This document shows positions 23,468-34,800 of a DNA stretch of 64,000 nucleotides, one piece after another. The notes beneath the pieces were generated by a model. It saw only the letters and a list, made by a program, of their open reading frames with translations. It did not search any database and was not told the DNA's origin. This DNA is from Petunia secreta (Eukaryota; Streptophyta; Magnoliopsida; Solanales; Solanaceae): NCBI GenBank assembly GCA_029990175.1, contig JARKIP010000064.1:14712001-14776000 (forward strand), given 5' to 3'. Position 1 is the stretch's first letter, and each line of letters opens with the position of its first letter. Position numbers and translations under genes: made by a program.

Positions 23468-24139
23468 CTTGTGTCCAACATCCAAAATCGCCTGTCCATG
23501 GGATTTTTTTTTTCTTTAGTAAATCTAGCCTTAATGTTACTAAATTTTTATGAGTTATGAACAACAGTGATTGGAATAAAATTTTAGTTGTATCTGAGAT
23601 TTGGATTTCCCTCCAGCTCAAATTCATTAAGTTTTTCTCCATAGTACGAATTGATCGTAATTTTCACGTACTATACTTTAACTTGAGAGTTTTAAGTTTG
23701 TATATTTTGCGGCAACCTATACTTTGGATGTTCTTATATGTAGAAATTAGAATCACGTTCTTTCCTTAAACTGTCATGAGCATCTAGCTACTAAGTTAGG
23801 GATTTCGTGACTTTGACTATACTATTGTACTCTACTATCTTGCTATCTTTTGTCCGTTTGAATTTGTGTGAGAAAAGATCATTTACATGAATTAATGTAT
23901 GAAGAACTGTTTGTTTGGGGTATGAAGTTTGACACATAAAAGGTTGTTGTATACTCGATTTTCTGGTTAACTATTCCCTTCCACCCCACAAAAGGAAAAA
24001 TAATCTTTTCTCTTCATTACATGAAAATATTTTCACTTTCCTCAAACCTACGTTTATTATTTTCTCGTGTCAATATGTTTTACATGAAAATCTCATAGTA
24101 TCAATTAGTTGTTTTAAGATAACAGAATAATAGATGAAG

Positions 24140-24640
24140 TAATTACTCATAGAATTAAAATTAGATGGTTGAAATGGAGAAATACCGAGGTGTTATGTGA
24201 TAAAAGGATGCCTATCAAAGTGACAGGTAAATACATACTAATAGTTATAAGATCGTCAATATTATATGATAGTGAATGTTGGGCCGGTAAAGTCTAGCAT
24301 ATCCACAAGGTGAGTATCGTAGAAATGTGGATGCTAAAATGGATGTGCCTTTGCATAAGATTAAAAAGGACCACATTTGATATGAAGGTTGGAAGTGGCA
24401 CACATTGAGGATAAAAGAGAGAACATTGCTTAAGATGGTTTGATTATGTCTTACGTTAACCTACAAATACAACGATTTTTATGTGTGAAATTTAGTGAAT
24501 GAGGGTGTCGTATACCCAAAATCACATGAAAAGAAGTTGTATCGAAGGACTTATAATATTGGAATCAATATAAACTTAGCTAAAGATATGACATAATTGA
24601 ATAAAAAGATCCGTGGAGGTGATATCTACTAAGTTGTATT
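24140..24640 (+). mobile_element. RTE-type LINE C-terminal fragment
   Basis: The translation shows WLKWRNTEVLCDKRMPIK, then SILYDSECWAGK with a stop, then HIHKVSIVEMWMLKWM and LRWFDYVLR. This is the end of an RTE LINE polyprotein. It is more diverged than the copy at 20.1-21.6 kb and has several stops. It has been cut off at both ends. Confidence 0.75.
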
Positions 24641-25453
24641 TCCTAAAAATGTACTTCAGGTTTTACAATTAAATTTATATTTAGTTGAGTCTAAGGCGAC
24701 CGTTTTATATCTCAATTCGATCGTTTGATAGGCAGGTTACGTTGACAAGTAGTCGATTTTCAGGACCATAATTCGAAGACAATGCAAATATCAGTTTCGA
24801 TGTTAAGCCAGAATGAACAATTCGAAAGCAGGGGCAAACAGAGAATTAAGACAAATAATGAATTAATGATTTAAGATGATATGATTTCGGACGAATTCCT
24901 ATTGAAGATGACTTATGTATTACTTTCGTTCGATGATGAATATTTGATTTTAATCAGATTCGATGACAAATTCAGGCGTAACAATAGATAAATGCGTTCG
25001 ATGGAAATACACCCGATCAGATAACAATATAATCAAAAGGCAATAATAGCAATTCAGTTGATTTGTTCGATATCAATAAGCAAGTTAAATAATAGACTAT
25101 ATGACCAAGGCGATGATGGCAGATTAATAAGATCGATTACGATGAATTAGAATACCAAATAATGGAAATAGTATGTAAACAACGAAATAAATAATAGCGA
25201 ATAAAGAAATAAAGCGATAAAAGCTTATTGTATTGAAGAATCGGAGGCTGATGCTTCGATGAAAGAAATGAATCTTCCTCCATGTTTGAACTAGGCCATG
25301 ATTGATGTTTAATACAATGGTTGCTTTGATAATGACGACTTGATAATGATAATAAACGAACAATAATATAGTGAACAATGATATAGTTGGTTTCTTTGTT
25401 CTGCTGAACGTGCCCTGCAAATGATGGAATAGAGTCCTATTTATAGGTTGAAG

Positions 25454-26679
25454 TATGGGTGTCAAACGGGTATACGGGTCCGGGTTCGGGTTGTAAAATT
25501 GTAACCCCACAGGTTCCGGGTATGGGTTTAAATTATGGGTTTTTAACGGATACGGGTTTCGGCTAGAAAAAAAAAACCCGTGCGGGTTCGGGTCTTAGCG
25601 GGTATGGGTACGGGTCGGGTCTTAACAAATCGGGTTTGGCTACGGGTTATAATTTTATTTTTTAATAATATTATTTTAAATACTTAAAACAAATTAAAAA
25701 GATCAATAGGAAAAACTCAAAGAGTTATTTTATTTAAGATTCTTGAACTATTAAAGTCTTAAATATTAAACTTCCAAATTTAAAAAGTGTAACATCAAAA
25801 CTATAATGAAAATTCAAATTACAAATTTAAATATGCCTAATTCTTTGTGTAATTTCTTCCATGTCATTTCCATCATGCTCCTGTGTAGGTGCCATTGATG
25901 GTGCTTGATCACTTAACAGAATTTCTTCAAGGTTATCATCTTGTTCTAGTGAGTCTTCAATTCCTTGATTTCTTCGCTCCGATCTAATCCAGTCTCGTAA
26001 ACAAACTAGAACGTCCAAAGCATTATTACCCAAAGAGTGGCGGGTATCACCTATCATTTGTCTTCCTTGGCTAAATGCACTTTCTGATGCAACTGTTGAA
26101 ATTGGAACAACTAAAACATCTCGGGCCATGTAATTCAAAATATTTTATGTAGTGAATTAAATAATTATATTTTCTAATAAATACGATCTCATAATTACTT
26201 TGTCCGACTCCAAGTAGCTTATTTTCTGAGGTATATATCGAAACTAATAGTTGAAGTTCTATACCATATTAGAGTAATATATATTCAAACTTCAAAGTGT
26301 TGATTTATTATGGAATATAAAGTATTTTTTTAATTAAATAAATAATTTGTTTCTCTTGAACATATTTCACTACTAACAATATGGACACAAAACAAATTAA
26401 ACCATGAGTGAAAAACTTGTGTATACATTTCTCTCCACGTACAAGTTTTATTACTCAGTTTATTTTAACGGGTACGGATATATCCATTAATACCCCATAA
26501 TTTTGACGGGTCTTAACGGATACGGGTATTTGTTAAGAAAAAAAAATCCGTTCGGGTAGGGGTATTTTAGGGGGTCTACGGGTCCGGGTCCGGGTTTTTG
26601 CGGGTCCGGGTGGGGTCGGGTTTTAATGAGTCCGGGTCCGGGTTTTGACGGGTAGACCCCTACCCATTTGACACCCATA
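25454..26679 (-). mobile_element. hAT transposon, internally deleted, 1,226 bp
   Basis: Terminal repeats TATGGGTGTCAAACGGGTA and TACCCATTTGACACCCATA are flanked by a perfect 8-bp duplication, GGTTGAAG (25446-25453 and 26680-26687). This defines a complete hAT insertion. Both subterminal regions are packed with GGGTACGGGT and GGGTCCGGG repeats, as is usual for transposase binding in this superfamily. The only coding remnant is the hAT dimerisation region listed separately. Because the target duplication is perfect, the insertion may be fairly young despite the deletion. Confidence 0.92.
25827..26138 (-). pseudogene. hAT transposase C-terminal dimerisation domain remnant
   Basis: The 103-residue frame starts MARDVLVVPISTVASESAFS and continues through SLGNNALDVLVCLRDWIRS. 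This is the conserved hAT C-terminal (Dimer_Tnp_hAT) block of ricesleeper/Ac-type transposases. The zinc finger and catalytic core are absent, so it cannot act as a transposase. It lies within the 1.2-kb hAT element, in its minus orientation. Confidence 0.88.
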
Positions 26680-27492
26680 GGTTGAAGTGATGGAGTTCCC
26701 AACCCTAGAAGAACTCCCACTTCCTCACGTTTCTCTTTCAACAGTTGCCCATTTTTATCCATTTCCGCTGAATCCGCTAACTTTGTTCCGATAATTTTGG
26801 GATGAGGACAACCCAAGTTATCTACTGGAACAACTGTCTTCGAAATTCTCCGATCGCGACATAGCATAATCGATCACACAGTCGAGCGAAGCTGTTTCTT
26901 TCCGATCATAATGTCCTCGAAATCAATTAGTGCCTTGCCACATAAACGAGTCCATTCTTCTTGTGATCGAACAGAATTCGACCAATACATAAGTAGTTGG
27001 CACTAAAACCGACAAGTGTTCATGGGTTTAGTATGGTTCGATATTAAGCTTATCTGTATTTGTACATTAATTTTTTATATACAAATATGTAACAACTGAT
27101 AAGTTATCAGCTTATCAGTATTGATCATTAACAACTCGGTCGTTAATAGTCCATTTATCGATATTATTACATCTTTAAAGCAGTATATTCAATGTTTTAC
27201 TTAAAATAAAAAATACAACTAAGACTAGTAGTAGTAATATTGGGTTTTATAGGATGTACACATAATTACAAGCTCAAAAGAGAACTCAACACACGTGAGA
27301 CTCACACGTTGAGCACGTGAGAAATTTGAATTTCGGACCTAAGCGCTATTTCTCAAATTGAATTTAATATTTAAATCCTTTCACTTATTGAACGTTGGAT
27401 CCTCTTTTTGTATTGTATTTTCAACCCCTTCAAAAACCTCCAACATTTTCAAATCAATACTCCGCCTTACCCACCCGCCTCCTCTCACAACC

Positions 27493-27499
27493 CCAACGG
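27493..27499 (+). promoter_or_regulatory. possible MSA-like (mitosis-specific) motif
   Basis: CCAACGG within CCCCAACGGAC matches the AACGG core of the MSA element bound by three-repeat MYB factors at G2/M genes. It lies in the presumed leader of the kinesin gene, a family often expressed in dividing cells. A single short match; weak evidence. Confidence 0.25.
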
Positions 27500-27529
27500 A
27501 CATCTCAAAATTTCTCTTCTAAGGTAAAA

Positions 27530-28680
27530 CTTTGTTTCGCTTTCCTACTTTTCGCCTAGTTTTACTAATGGATATGCTTTGTGCACCGGCTTGTCCTTTT
27601 TTGAATTAGGGAAATGTTGACTGAATACTCGATTAGCTTCACGAATTCATTTTTTTTCTTTTTTGTGTTTGTATAGATTCATGAAGGTAAAATTTGTTTA
27701 GTTTTAGCACTTTTCCGTAATTTAACTCGTGTATATTAGGGAAATGTGAAACCGAATCTTCGATTAGCTTAGCAAATTTAATTCCTTTTGTGTTTATATA
27801 GATTCATGGAGGTAAAATTTTTTTAGTTTTCGTACTTTTCGTGTAGTTTTATGAGTCTATATTAGGGAAATGTGAACTGCATCTTCAACAATTTTTTTTT
27901 TGTACTTTTCGTGATTATACGAGTTTATAAAAGGAAAATGTTGTTGTGTGGAAGACCGAATCTCGGAGTGTATGTTGCTAAGTAGTTTTTGTATTTTTGG
28001 TGTTTTGGCAAGTGTACAGTAGGTAAATATGGGCCTTTTTTGGAAACCTAGCTGGAATATTATGAATAAAAAGGAAATGCGAACTGAATCTTCGAATAGC
28101 TTCACCTTGCTGGAGATTGGAATCTCTGATTTAGAATTTCGCGCAACTTTTCTAATTTTATTCATGAGTTGAAATTTTTGTTTTTGTTTTTACAGATGCA
28201 TGGAGGTAGAATTTGGTTTACTTTTGTGTCTTTGGTGCTTTGGCGAATGTATAGCAGATAAATTTGGGGTTTTTTTGGAGCCTTAAAATGAATAATAATG
28301 ATTTGAACATGAATAAATGGAAAGTGTTGATTGTGGAGCCTAAACTGTGAGAATGAAATTTTAAACAACTTCGCTTTGCTTGAGATTAAATTTCTACTAG
28401 CATTTGTGCTTATTGCTGATTGTATTCATTAATTATTTGTCATCTATTTACAATGGAGCCTTACCTGGAAAATGATTTTTTTCCTCATCTTAATCTTCAA
28501 ATCTGGGTCCTTTTGTCCGTAGATTGAGTCCTATCCACGATTTTTCATTGTAATCGAGAGTTCAACTGTCATTGTTTAGATGTATGGAGGTAAAATTTTG
28601 TGACTATATAGGTGTATGGAGGTAAAATTTTGGTTAGTTCTTGTACTTTTTTTCGAGTAATTCGTGCATAGAAGGAAAAC
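27530..28680 (+). repeat. degenerate tandem repeats carrying splice-donor-like AGGTAAAATTT, upstream of kinesin ATG
   Basis: At least five diverged copies of a unit of 100-130 bp or more. Each starts ATG(A/G)AGGTAAAATTT or GGAGGTAAAATTTTGG and continues with a GTACTTTTCGTG-type stretch and TTAGGGAAATGTGAA. The first copy follows the presumed 5' UTR exon end, TTCTTCTAAGGTAAAACTTT, so the array lies in a leader intron and repeats its donor. No protein is encoded. Confidence 0.6.
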
Positions 28681-28810
28681 GTGGTTTGGAAGCCCTAACT
28701 AGAACCTTTGACTGTTTCAATAGTAATTTCCTTGGGTATCTTTTCTTTTGCTGAAATTCATCGCTTGGCTTGATTCAAGATTGGGCTTCTAGAGTTGCGA
28801 TTGAGTAACG

Positions 28811-31800
28811 ATGGAGACTTCTGAAGCCAAGGACACATCACAGTCCGTTAGAGTTGCTGTCAACATTAGACCACTAGTTACTCCGGAGCTTCTCGTAGGA
28901 TGTACTGATTGTGTGACAGTAGTGGCCGGTGAACCACAGGTGCGGTTACTTTACTATATTTAGCTGGAAGAATCCTTATGTGTTGTACAATTAATATTTA
29001 TGGCTTAGTGGTCATTCGTTCTGGTGTGTATTTTTTAATTGGAATCATTCTTATTGCATCTGCTAGTTTTATTAGTTCACTGCTGAATTGTTAAATTATC
29101 ATATTTTATCGTGCAGTCTAGTGGATTAATGCATGAATTTCGACTATCATATTTGATTGCAACATGGGTATGCTCTTTACACTGATTTGTCTTTTGTTGG
29201 TAAACAGGTGCAAATTGGATCACATGTGTTTACATTTGATTATGTCTTTGGCAGTGGGGGCTATCCATCTTCACATATATTTGATGAGTGTGTTGCACCA
29301 CTTGTTGATGCCTTGTTCCAAGGCTACAATGGCACTGTGCTTGCATATGGTCAGGTAAATTGCAAGTAATTTTGCGCATTCGTTGGTGGTTTTCTTAGGT
29401 CTATTATTATACGCGCATTTTATTTGATTTTTTACAACTCTCTTTGAGCTTGTTATGGCCTTGAATTGAATGTATTGTCTTGATGTGTGTTGAAGACGGG
29501 TTCCGGGAAAACCTATACCATGGGTACAAACTACAGTGGTGAAGAGCAGAGTGGTGGAGTTATCCCTAAGGTTATGGATACAATTTTCTCTAAAGCAGAG
29601 GCAATGAAAGAATCAGCAGAATTCTTAATTAGAGTATCATTCATTGAGGTATAGAAAGAGAATTCTGGTACTGTTTAGATATTTATCTTTGCAAGATAAT
29701 AGTTACATGCTGATAATCTTCAATTTGCAGATTTTTAAAGAAGAAGTGTTTGATTTGTTGGATCAAAATGCACTAGCCTTTTGCAAAGCTGATGGGGTAG
29801 CTAAGCCTACTGGGGGACCTGCTAGAGTTCCCATTCAAATAAGGGAGACTGTTCATGGAGGAATTACACTGGCTGGTGTCACCGAGGCAGAAGTTAGGAC
29901 AAAGGAAGAGATGGCGTCTTTCCTATTGCGAGGATCGGTGAATCGTGCCACTGGGAGCACAAATATGAATAGTCAATCAAGGTCTAGATTACCTTATTGA
30001 CGAGATTTTGCTTATTTTGAATTGACATTGCTTAAGTTTCTGTTATAACAATTTTCTTGGGTTCTCTTGTTTTTGTCAACAGTCGGTCACATGCCATTTT
30101 CACAATATCACTGGAACAAAAGAGAATAGCTAATTGCTCTAATGGATCAGCATATGACGATGGTGATGACATATTATGTGCCAAGCTTCATTTGGTTGAC
30201 CTTGCTGGTTCAGAGCGAGCAAAGCGAACTGGAGCTGATGCAATGCGTTTACGAGAGGGTAACAACAATTATGTCTTTGGAAAATTGTACCATGTATATA
30301 GTTTTATTACCATTATAGTTGAGAAATTATTGACTACATGGATGTTTTCTTCTATACTTGTAGCTACTAGAGTTTAGTTTCTTCAGCTACCTAGCTCTTC
30401 ATTAGACCATGGGCATATATGTCTCTAAAATTAAAATGTGCATAACCATTATTCATCTTATGTACATTCTGGTGTAGGTATTCATATCAACAAAGGATTG
30501 CTTGCTCTTGGCAATGTAATCAGTGCGCTTGGTGATGAGAAGAAGCGGAAAGAAGGAGCCCACATTCCATACAGAGATAGCAAGCTGACACGTCTCTTAC
30601 AGGCATGGACATTTGCAGCCCTTTCCATTTTTGCTTGACTTCTTAAATCTTTAATTATACGATCAGCTGTAGTTACTTTCGACAACGCCTTCTTTCTGTA
30701 ATTACATGAACTAAGCTGAATCATATTGGTGCCTGAAGTCAAAAACCTCTTAAATCTAGACCAAGAATAATTGGATATGTGCGTCCATAGTTATGCCAGT
30801 TTCGACATGAGGAGAAATTAAATGAAAGAAAAGTACTGAAGGAACTCTAACTTAGACACTGTTTGGGAGATTCTCCTTAAAATGGGAGCAACCAATTCTA
30901 GACACGTGCTAGTAATTGGATCTAAAGGTTCTGTCAAAGTAATTTGTGCATACATTTGTTTCAGGATTCACTTGGAGGAAACAGCAAGACAGTTATGATT
31001 GGTAAGTGTTTGCTATTAAAAGCAGTAAAGCTATTGCTTAATTAATTTACTTTACAAGACTGTCTCTGTATTTGTGTTGATATATGAGTGTACTTACTGT
31101 TGTTCCTGCTCTTCTCAAATGAATGAAGCTTGTGTCAGTCCTGCTGACACAAATGCAGAGGAGACACTTAATACTTTGAAGTATGCGAACCGTGCTCGAA
31201 ACATTCAGAACAAGGCTATTGTAAGTATCAATTTGCTTAACATCATCATGATAAAATTTGTATTGTTTTTGACCTTATCCCTGGGTCGCAGGTCAACCGT
31301 GATCCAATGGCAGCACAAATGCAGATAATGAGGAGTCAAATTGAACAGTTACAAGCTGAGCTTCTTTATGTTCGTGGAGACTCTGGTGCACCTTTTGAAG
31401 AACTCCAGGTAAAATATTCTTTTACTGAGAAAACTGATGTTTAGAGCATATCCTACGACCTTTTGTGCATACTGAAGACAAGTAGTACTATATAACACTG
31501 TATTTTTGTTTGTGAGCAGATTCTAAAGCACAAGATTTCTTTGCTTGAAGCAAGCAATACAGAGTTACAAAAAGAGCTAAAGGAACGCAGAATTAGTTGT
31601 GATCATTTAACACAACGTGCTATTGATGCTCAGGTATGTTTAGTTACTATCAGCAAAATATTTGAAATTTACTGTGAAATGGCTCAATGATAGGAATCTC
31701 TTACAAGGATCTGATATGACAGGTTGAAAGGGATAGACTAATTTTGAAAATTGAATCTGCAAGAAATGGCAAACCTTGGAATGAGATAGACAATTCTGAT

Positions 31801-34800
31801 CAGGTTTGACTCGACTACTAAAAATTATTTCATGTGTTTAGTGAAGTAGCAGAATTTCTGAGTAGTGGTCTGGATGTTTTTTTCTCCTAGGATTTGGATT
31901 TGCTGAAGAAGTATGTTAGCAAAATTCAAGAACTAGAAGCAGAGTTGCTTCATTTACAAAGCAGTTGTTCAAAGCATAGTGAACCTGTTGATTATCTTGG
32001 ATTAGACTATGATGAACTTCACTCTAAAGGTTCATGTTCAGAAGATTCTGACATCAAAAGTCTAGATACAAGTGGTAAGCACTACTATGCATATAGGCAA
32101 TTACCATTTGATATAACTGCTGTTAAGTGGGTTTTCTTAGTATTCCGCCTTCTTTTCGTATCTGTGTTTTTTAATTGCAATAGTAATCTGTTTCTCCAAG
32201 CCCTATCAGGGAACTATTACCTGATGCCAAACTTACTTTGTGAAGGTGAGGCTGAAGTTGAGGAGAAAGAGCTTGAACATTCTTCTCTTCAGGAGCAGCT
32301 GGATAGGGAGCTCAAGGAATTGGACCAAAAACTTTTACAGAAGGAGGTAACATATGCGAATCTTGATGCAGTTTTACAAAAATACTTTCTGGCAATTCAA
32401 TTAGGAGCAGAACTAAAATTCTGGCTAATGCTTGCTAGTCTATTGCTGGTTCCTTATTTAAATCAAGTTCTTGCAAGAGGGTGGTGAAGGCTGGAGAGAT
32501 TTTGCAATGGTCTTAGCTGTTTCGGCAGAACTTTGTAGTTAGAATCTTGATAGTTCTAATTAGTAATTTTACTTTTGAGTCAGTGAAATAGATAATCTCA
32601 TAAAGGGGAAAGGCTGTCGCTTCATTCTGTATGTGCCTTTTAATTTTAACTAATGACCTACTGCAATTGAATATGCTGTAGAATTGCCAAATGTGAAAAC
32701 ATCATGATGATGGTCTTTCTAAGTATCTTGGATGGGTGTTACCTTTAAAGGAAAGGAAGCAAGGCTTGACTCAGACATAAGTATGTTTGAATCATCAGAA
32801 AACATTTAAGAGAGAATAAAGACCGTAGTGCTGGGATTGCTTTATTCATTTATTAAGTTTTGCAATGTTTTTGCTGATTTTTTCCTTTCAGAAGTAACTC
32901 TTGTATTTAGTTGCATTACAATGTTAACAACAATTTTAACTCATTGCTGCATAATGTTTTTCTCACTTTCTCTCTCTTAACTTCTTCTTTCATCTACTAA
33001 AGGCCGAAATGAAGAGGTTCACGGCTGTTGATACCTCAGTTCTCAAGCAACACTATGAAAAGAAAGTCCAAGAATTAGAACAGGAAAAGAGATCTCTACA
33101 GGTAAAGTGAGATCTATTGAAACTGAAGGTTAATTCATGAATTTCATTTTCTTTCTATTGATTTTCCATTCTGATGCAGAAAGAGATTGAAGCTCTGCGG
33201 CACAACCTGTCAAACATTTCATCAAATTCTGATGATAGTGCTCAAAAGCTGAAGCAAGACTATCTACAGAAATTAAATCTTTTAGAAGCACAGGTAGGCT
33301 TCTTACATGTGTGCACCAATCAGTCAAGACTTGTCATCTTTTGAATCTTTTAGATGTGCTGGTGATTTTATTATTTACTTGTCAATTGGATCACCTTCGT
33401 CCGCCTAGCAATAGGGAAAGAAGAGAAGCTATACGATGATAAAACTGCCTCAATTTCATTGCATCTGTAGGTTGCTGAGCTGAAGAAGAAGCAGGATGCT
33501 CAATCTCAGCTTTTGAGACAAAAACAGAAGAGTGATGATGCAGCAAAGCGTCTTCAGGATGAAATCCACAGAATTAAGACACAAAAGGTACTTATCTTCT
33601 CATAAAGGAATGTAAAAGGCATATCTTCTCATGCAACTGACTCATTTTTGTATAATCAGGTGCAATTACAACAAAAGATAAAGCAAGAATCTGAGCAGTT
33701 CAGACTGTGGAAAGCATCAAGGGAAAAGGAGGTTCTACAGGTATTGTTAATTTGATTTTGGTATAGAACTGATACTGTTATTTTGAAACTTGGCGTTCAT
33801 GTTATGTTCGGATCATGAGTACTCCACCCATGAAAATGCAGTACACAGCTGTCTAGAAGTAGAAATTCTGACCAATTTTGTTGTTCATTTTCTTGTATAG
33901 TATATTATAATATCTTGAATCCAGAATTTAACTATTATTGCTGTGAAGTCCATGCTTTTGGTGACTAACTTTCTGTGATGTGTTGTTTAACAGCTTAAGA
34001 AAGAAGGACGACGGAATGAATATGAGATGCATAAGCTCTTGGCATTGAACCAGAGGCAAAAGATGGTAAAGAATTCCCCTCCGGAGTTTGTTAACCATGC
34101 AGCTCCAAAAAAGTAACATGGCTTACATTAATGTGTTATACAGGTGGTGCAGCGGAAAACTGAAGAAGCTGCAATGGCCACTAAACGACTCAAGGAACTG
34201 TTAGAGTCTCGAAAAACGTCACGTGATATGACAGGTCATATCGTATATCTGTTTTTTCTTTTCCTTTCCATTTATTTTTTATTGGCTTTGCATACATCAT
34301 AATATTCATTTCAATAATGGAGGTAGAACTTTTGCAGGTCCTGGAAGTACTAATGGTGCAGGATTCAAGGTATCTGTGTCGGCAAAGGGTTATTTTGCAA
34401 AATTGTTTTCATCACCAAATGTTTTTCATCTAAAATGTATCTTTAGATTTCCTTCTAAAGAAAGTTTACAAGACCATTCTCCTTGATCATAGAAGAAATT
34501 GTCAAAGACCTTCTTTGGGAATATATCTTTTCATGCAGTTAATTATCTGTTCTGCCATACAGGCATTGATGCAAGCAATTGAACATGAACTTGAAGTTAC
34601 TGTACGGGTGCATGAAGTGCGGTCAGAATATGAGCGCCAGCAGCAAGAGTAAGCTTGCTCAATTTTTTTATTATTTGATGAGCTTGCCAAACAAAACTAT
34701 CACTTGCTCAATCTTTATTGTTGAATGAGCTTGTCAAACAAAACTAATTATCATTAATGTTTAATGATAATTTGCAAATTATTTTAAACTCAACACCCTT

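Larger units (their letters stand above)
24660..27020 (-). other. possible LTR-like sequence interrupted by a hAT element
   Basis: On the minus strand, the sequence that flanks the hAT element reads CTTCAACCTATAAATAGG, a strong TATA box. It is followed by GCAGGGCACGTTCAGCAG and a long AT-rich tract. About 1.1 kb without the insert, it has the look of a solo LTR or promoter-bearing repeat. No TG...CA ends or target duplication could be fixed, so this stays a guess. Confidence 0.25.

Noticed and set aside
25494..26640. GGGTACGGGT arrays considered as telomere-like or CRISPR-like repeats
   Set aside because: They lie strictly in the subterminal zones of a bounded hAT element. Plant telomere repeats are TTTAGGG, and CRISPR does not occur in plant genomes.
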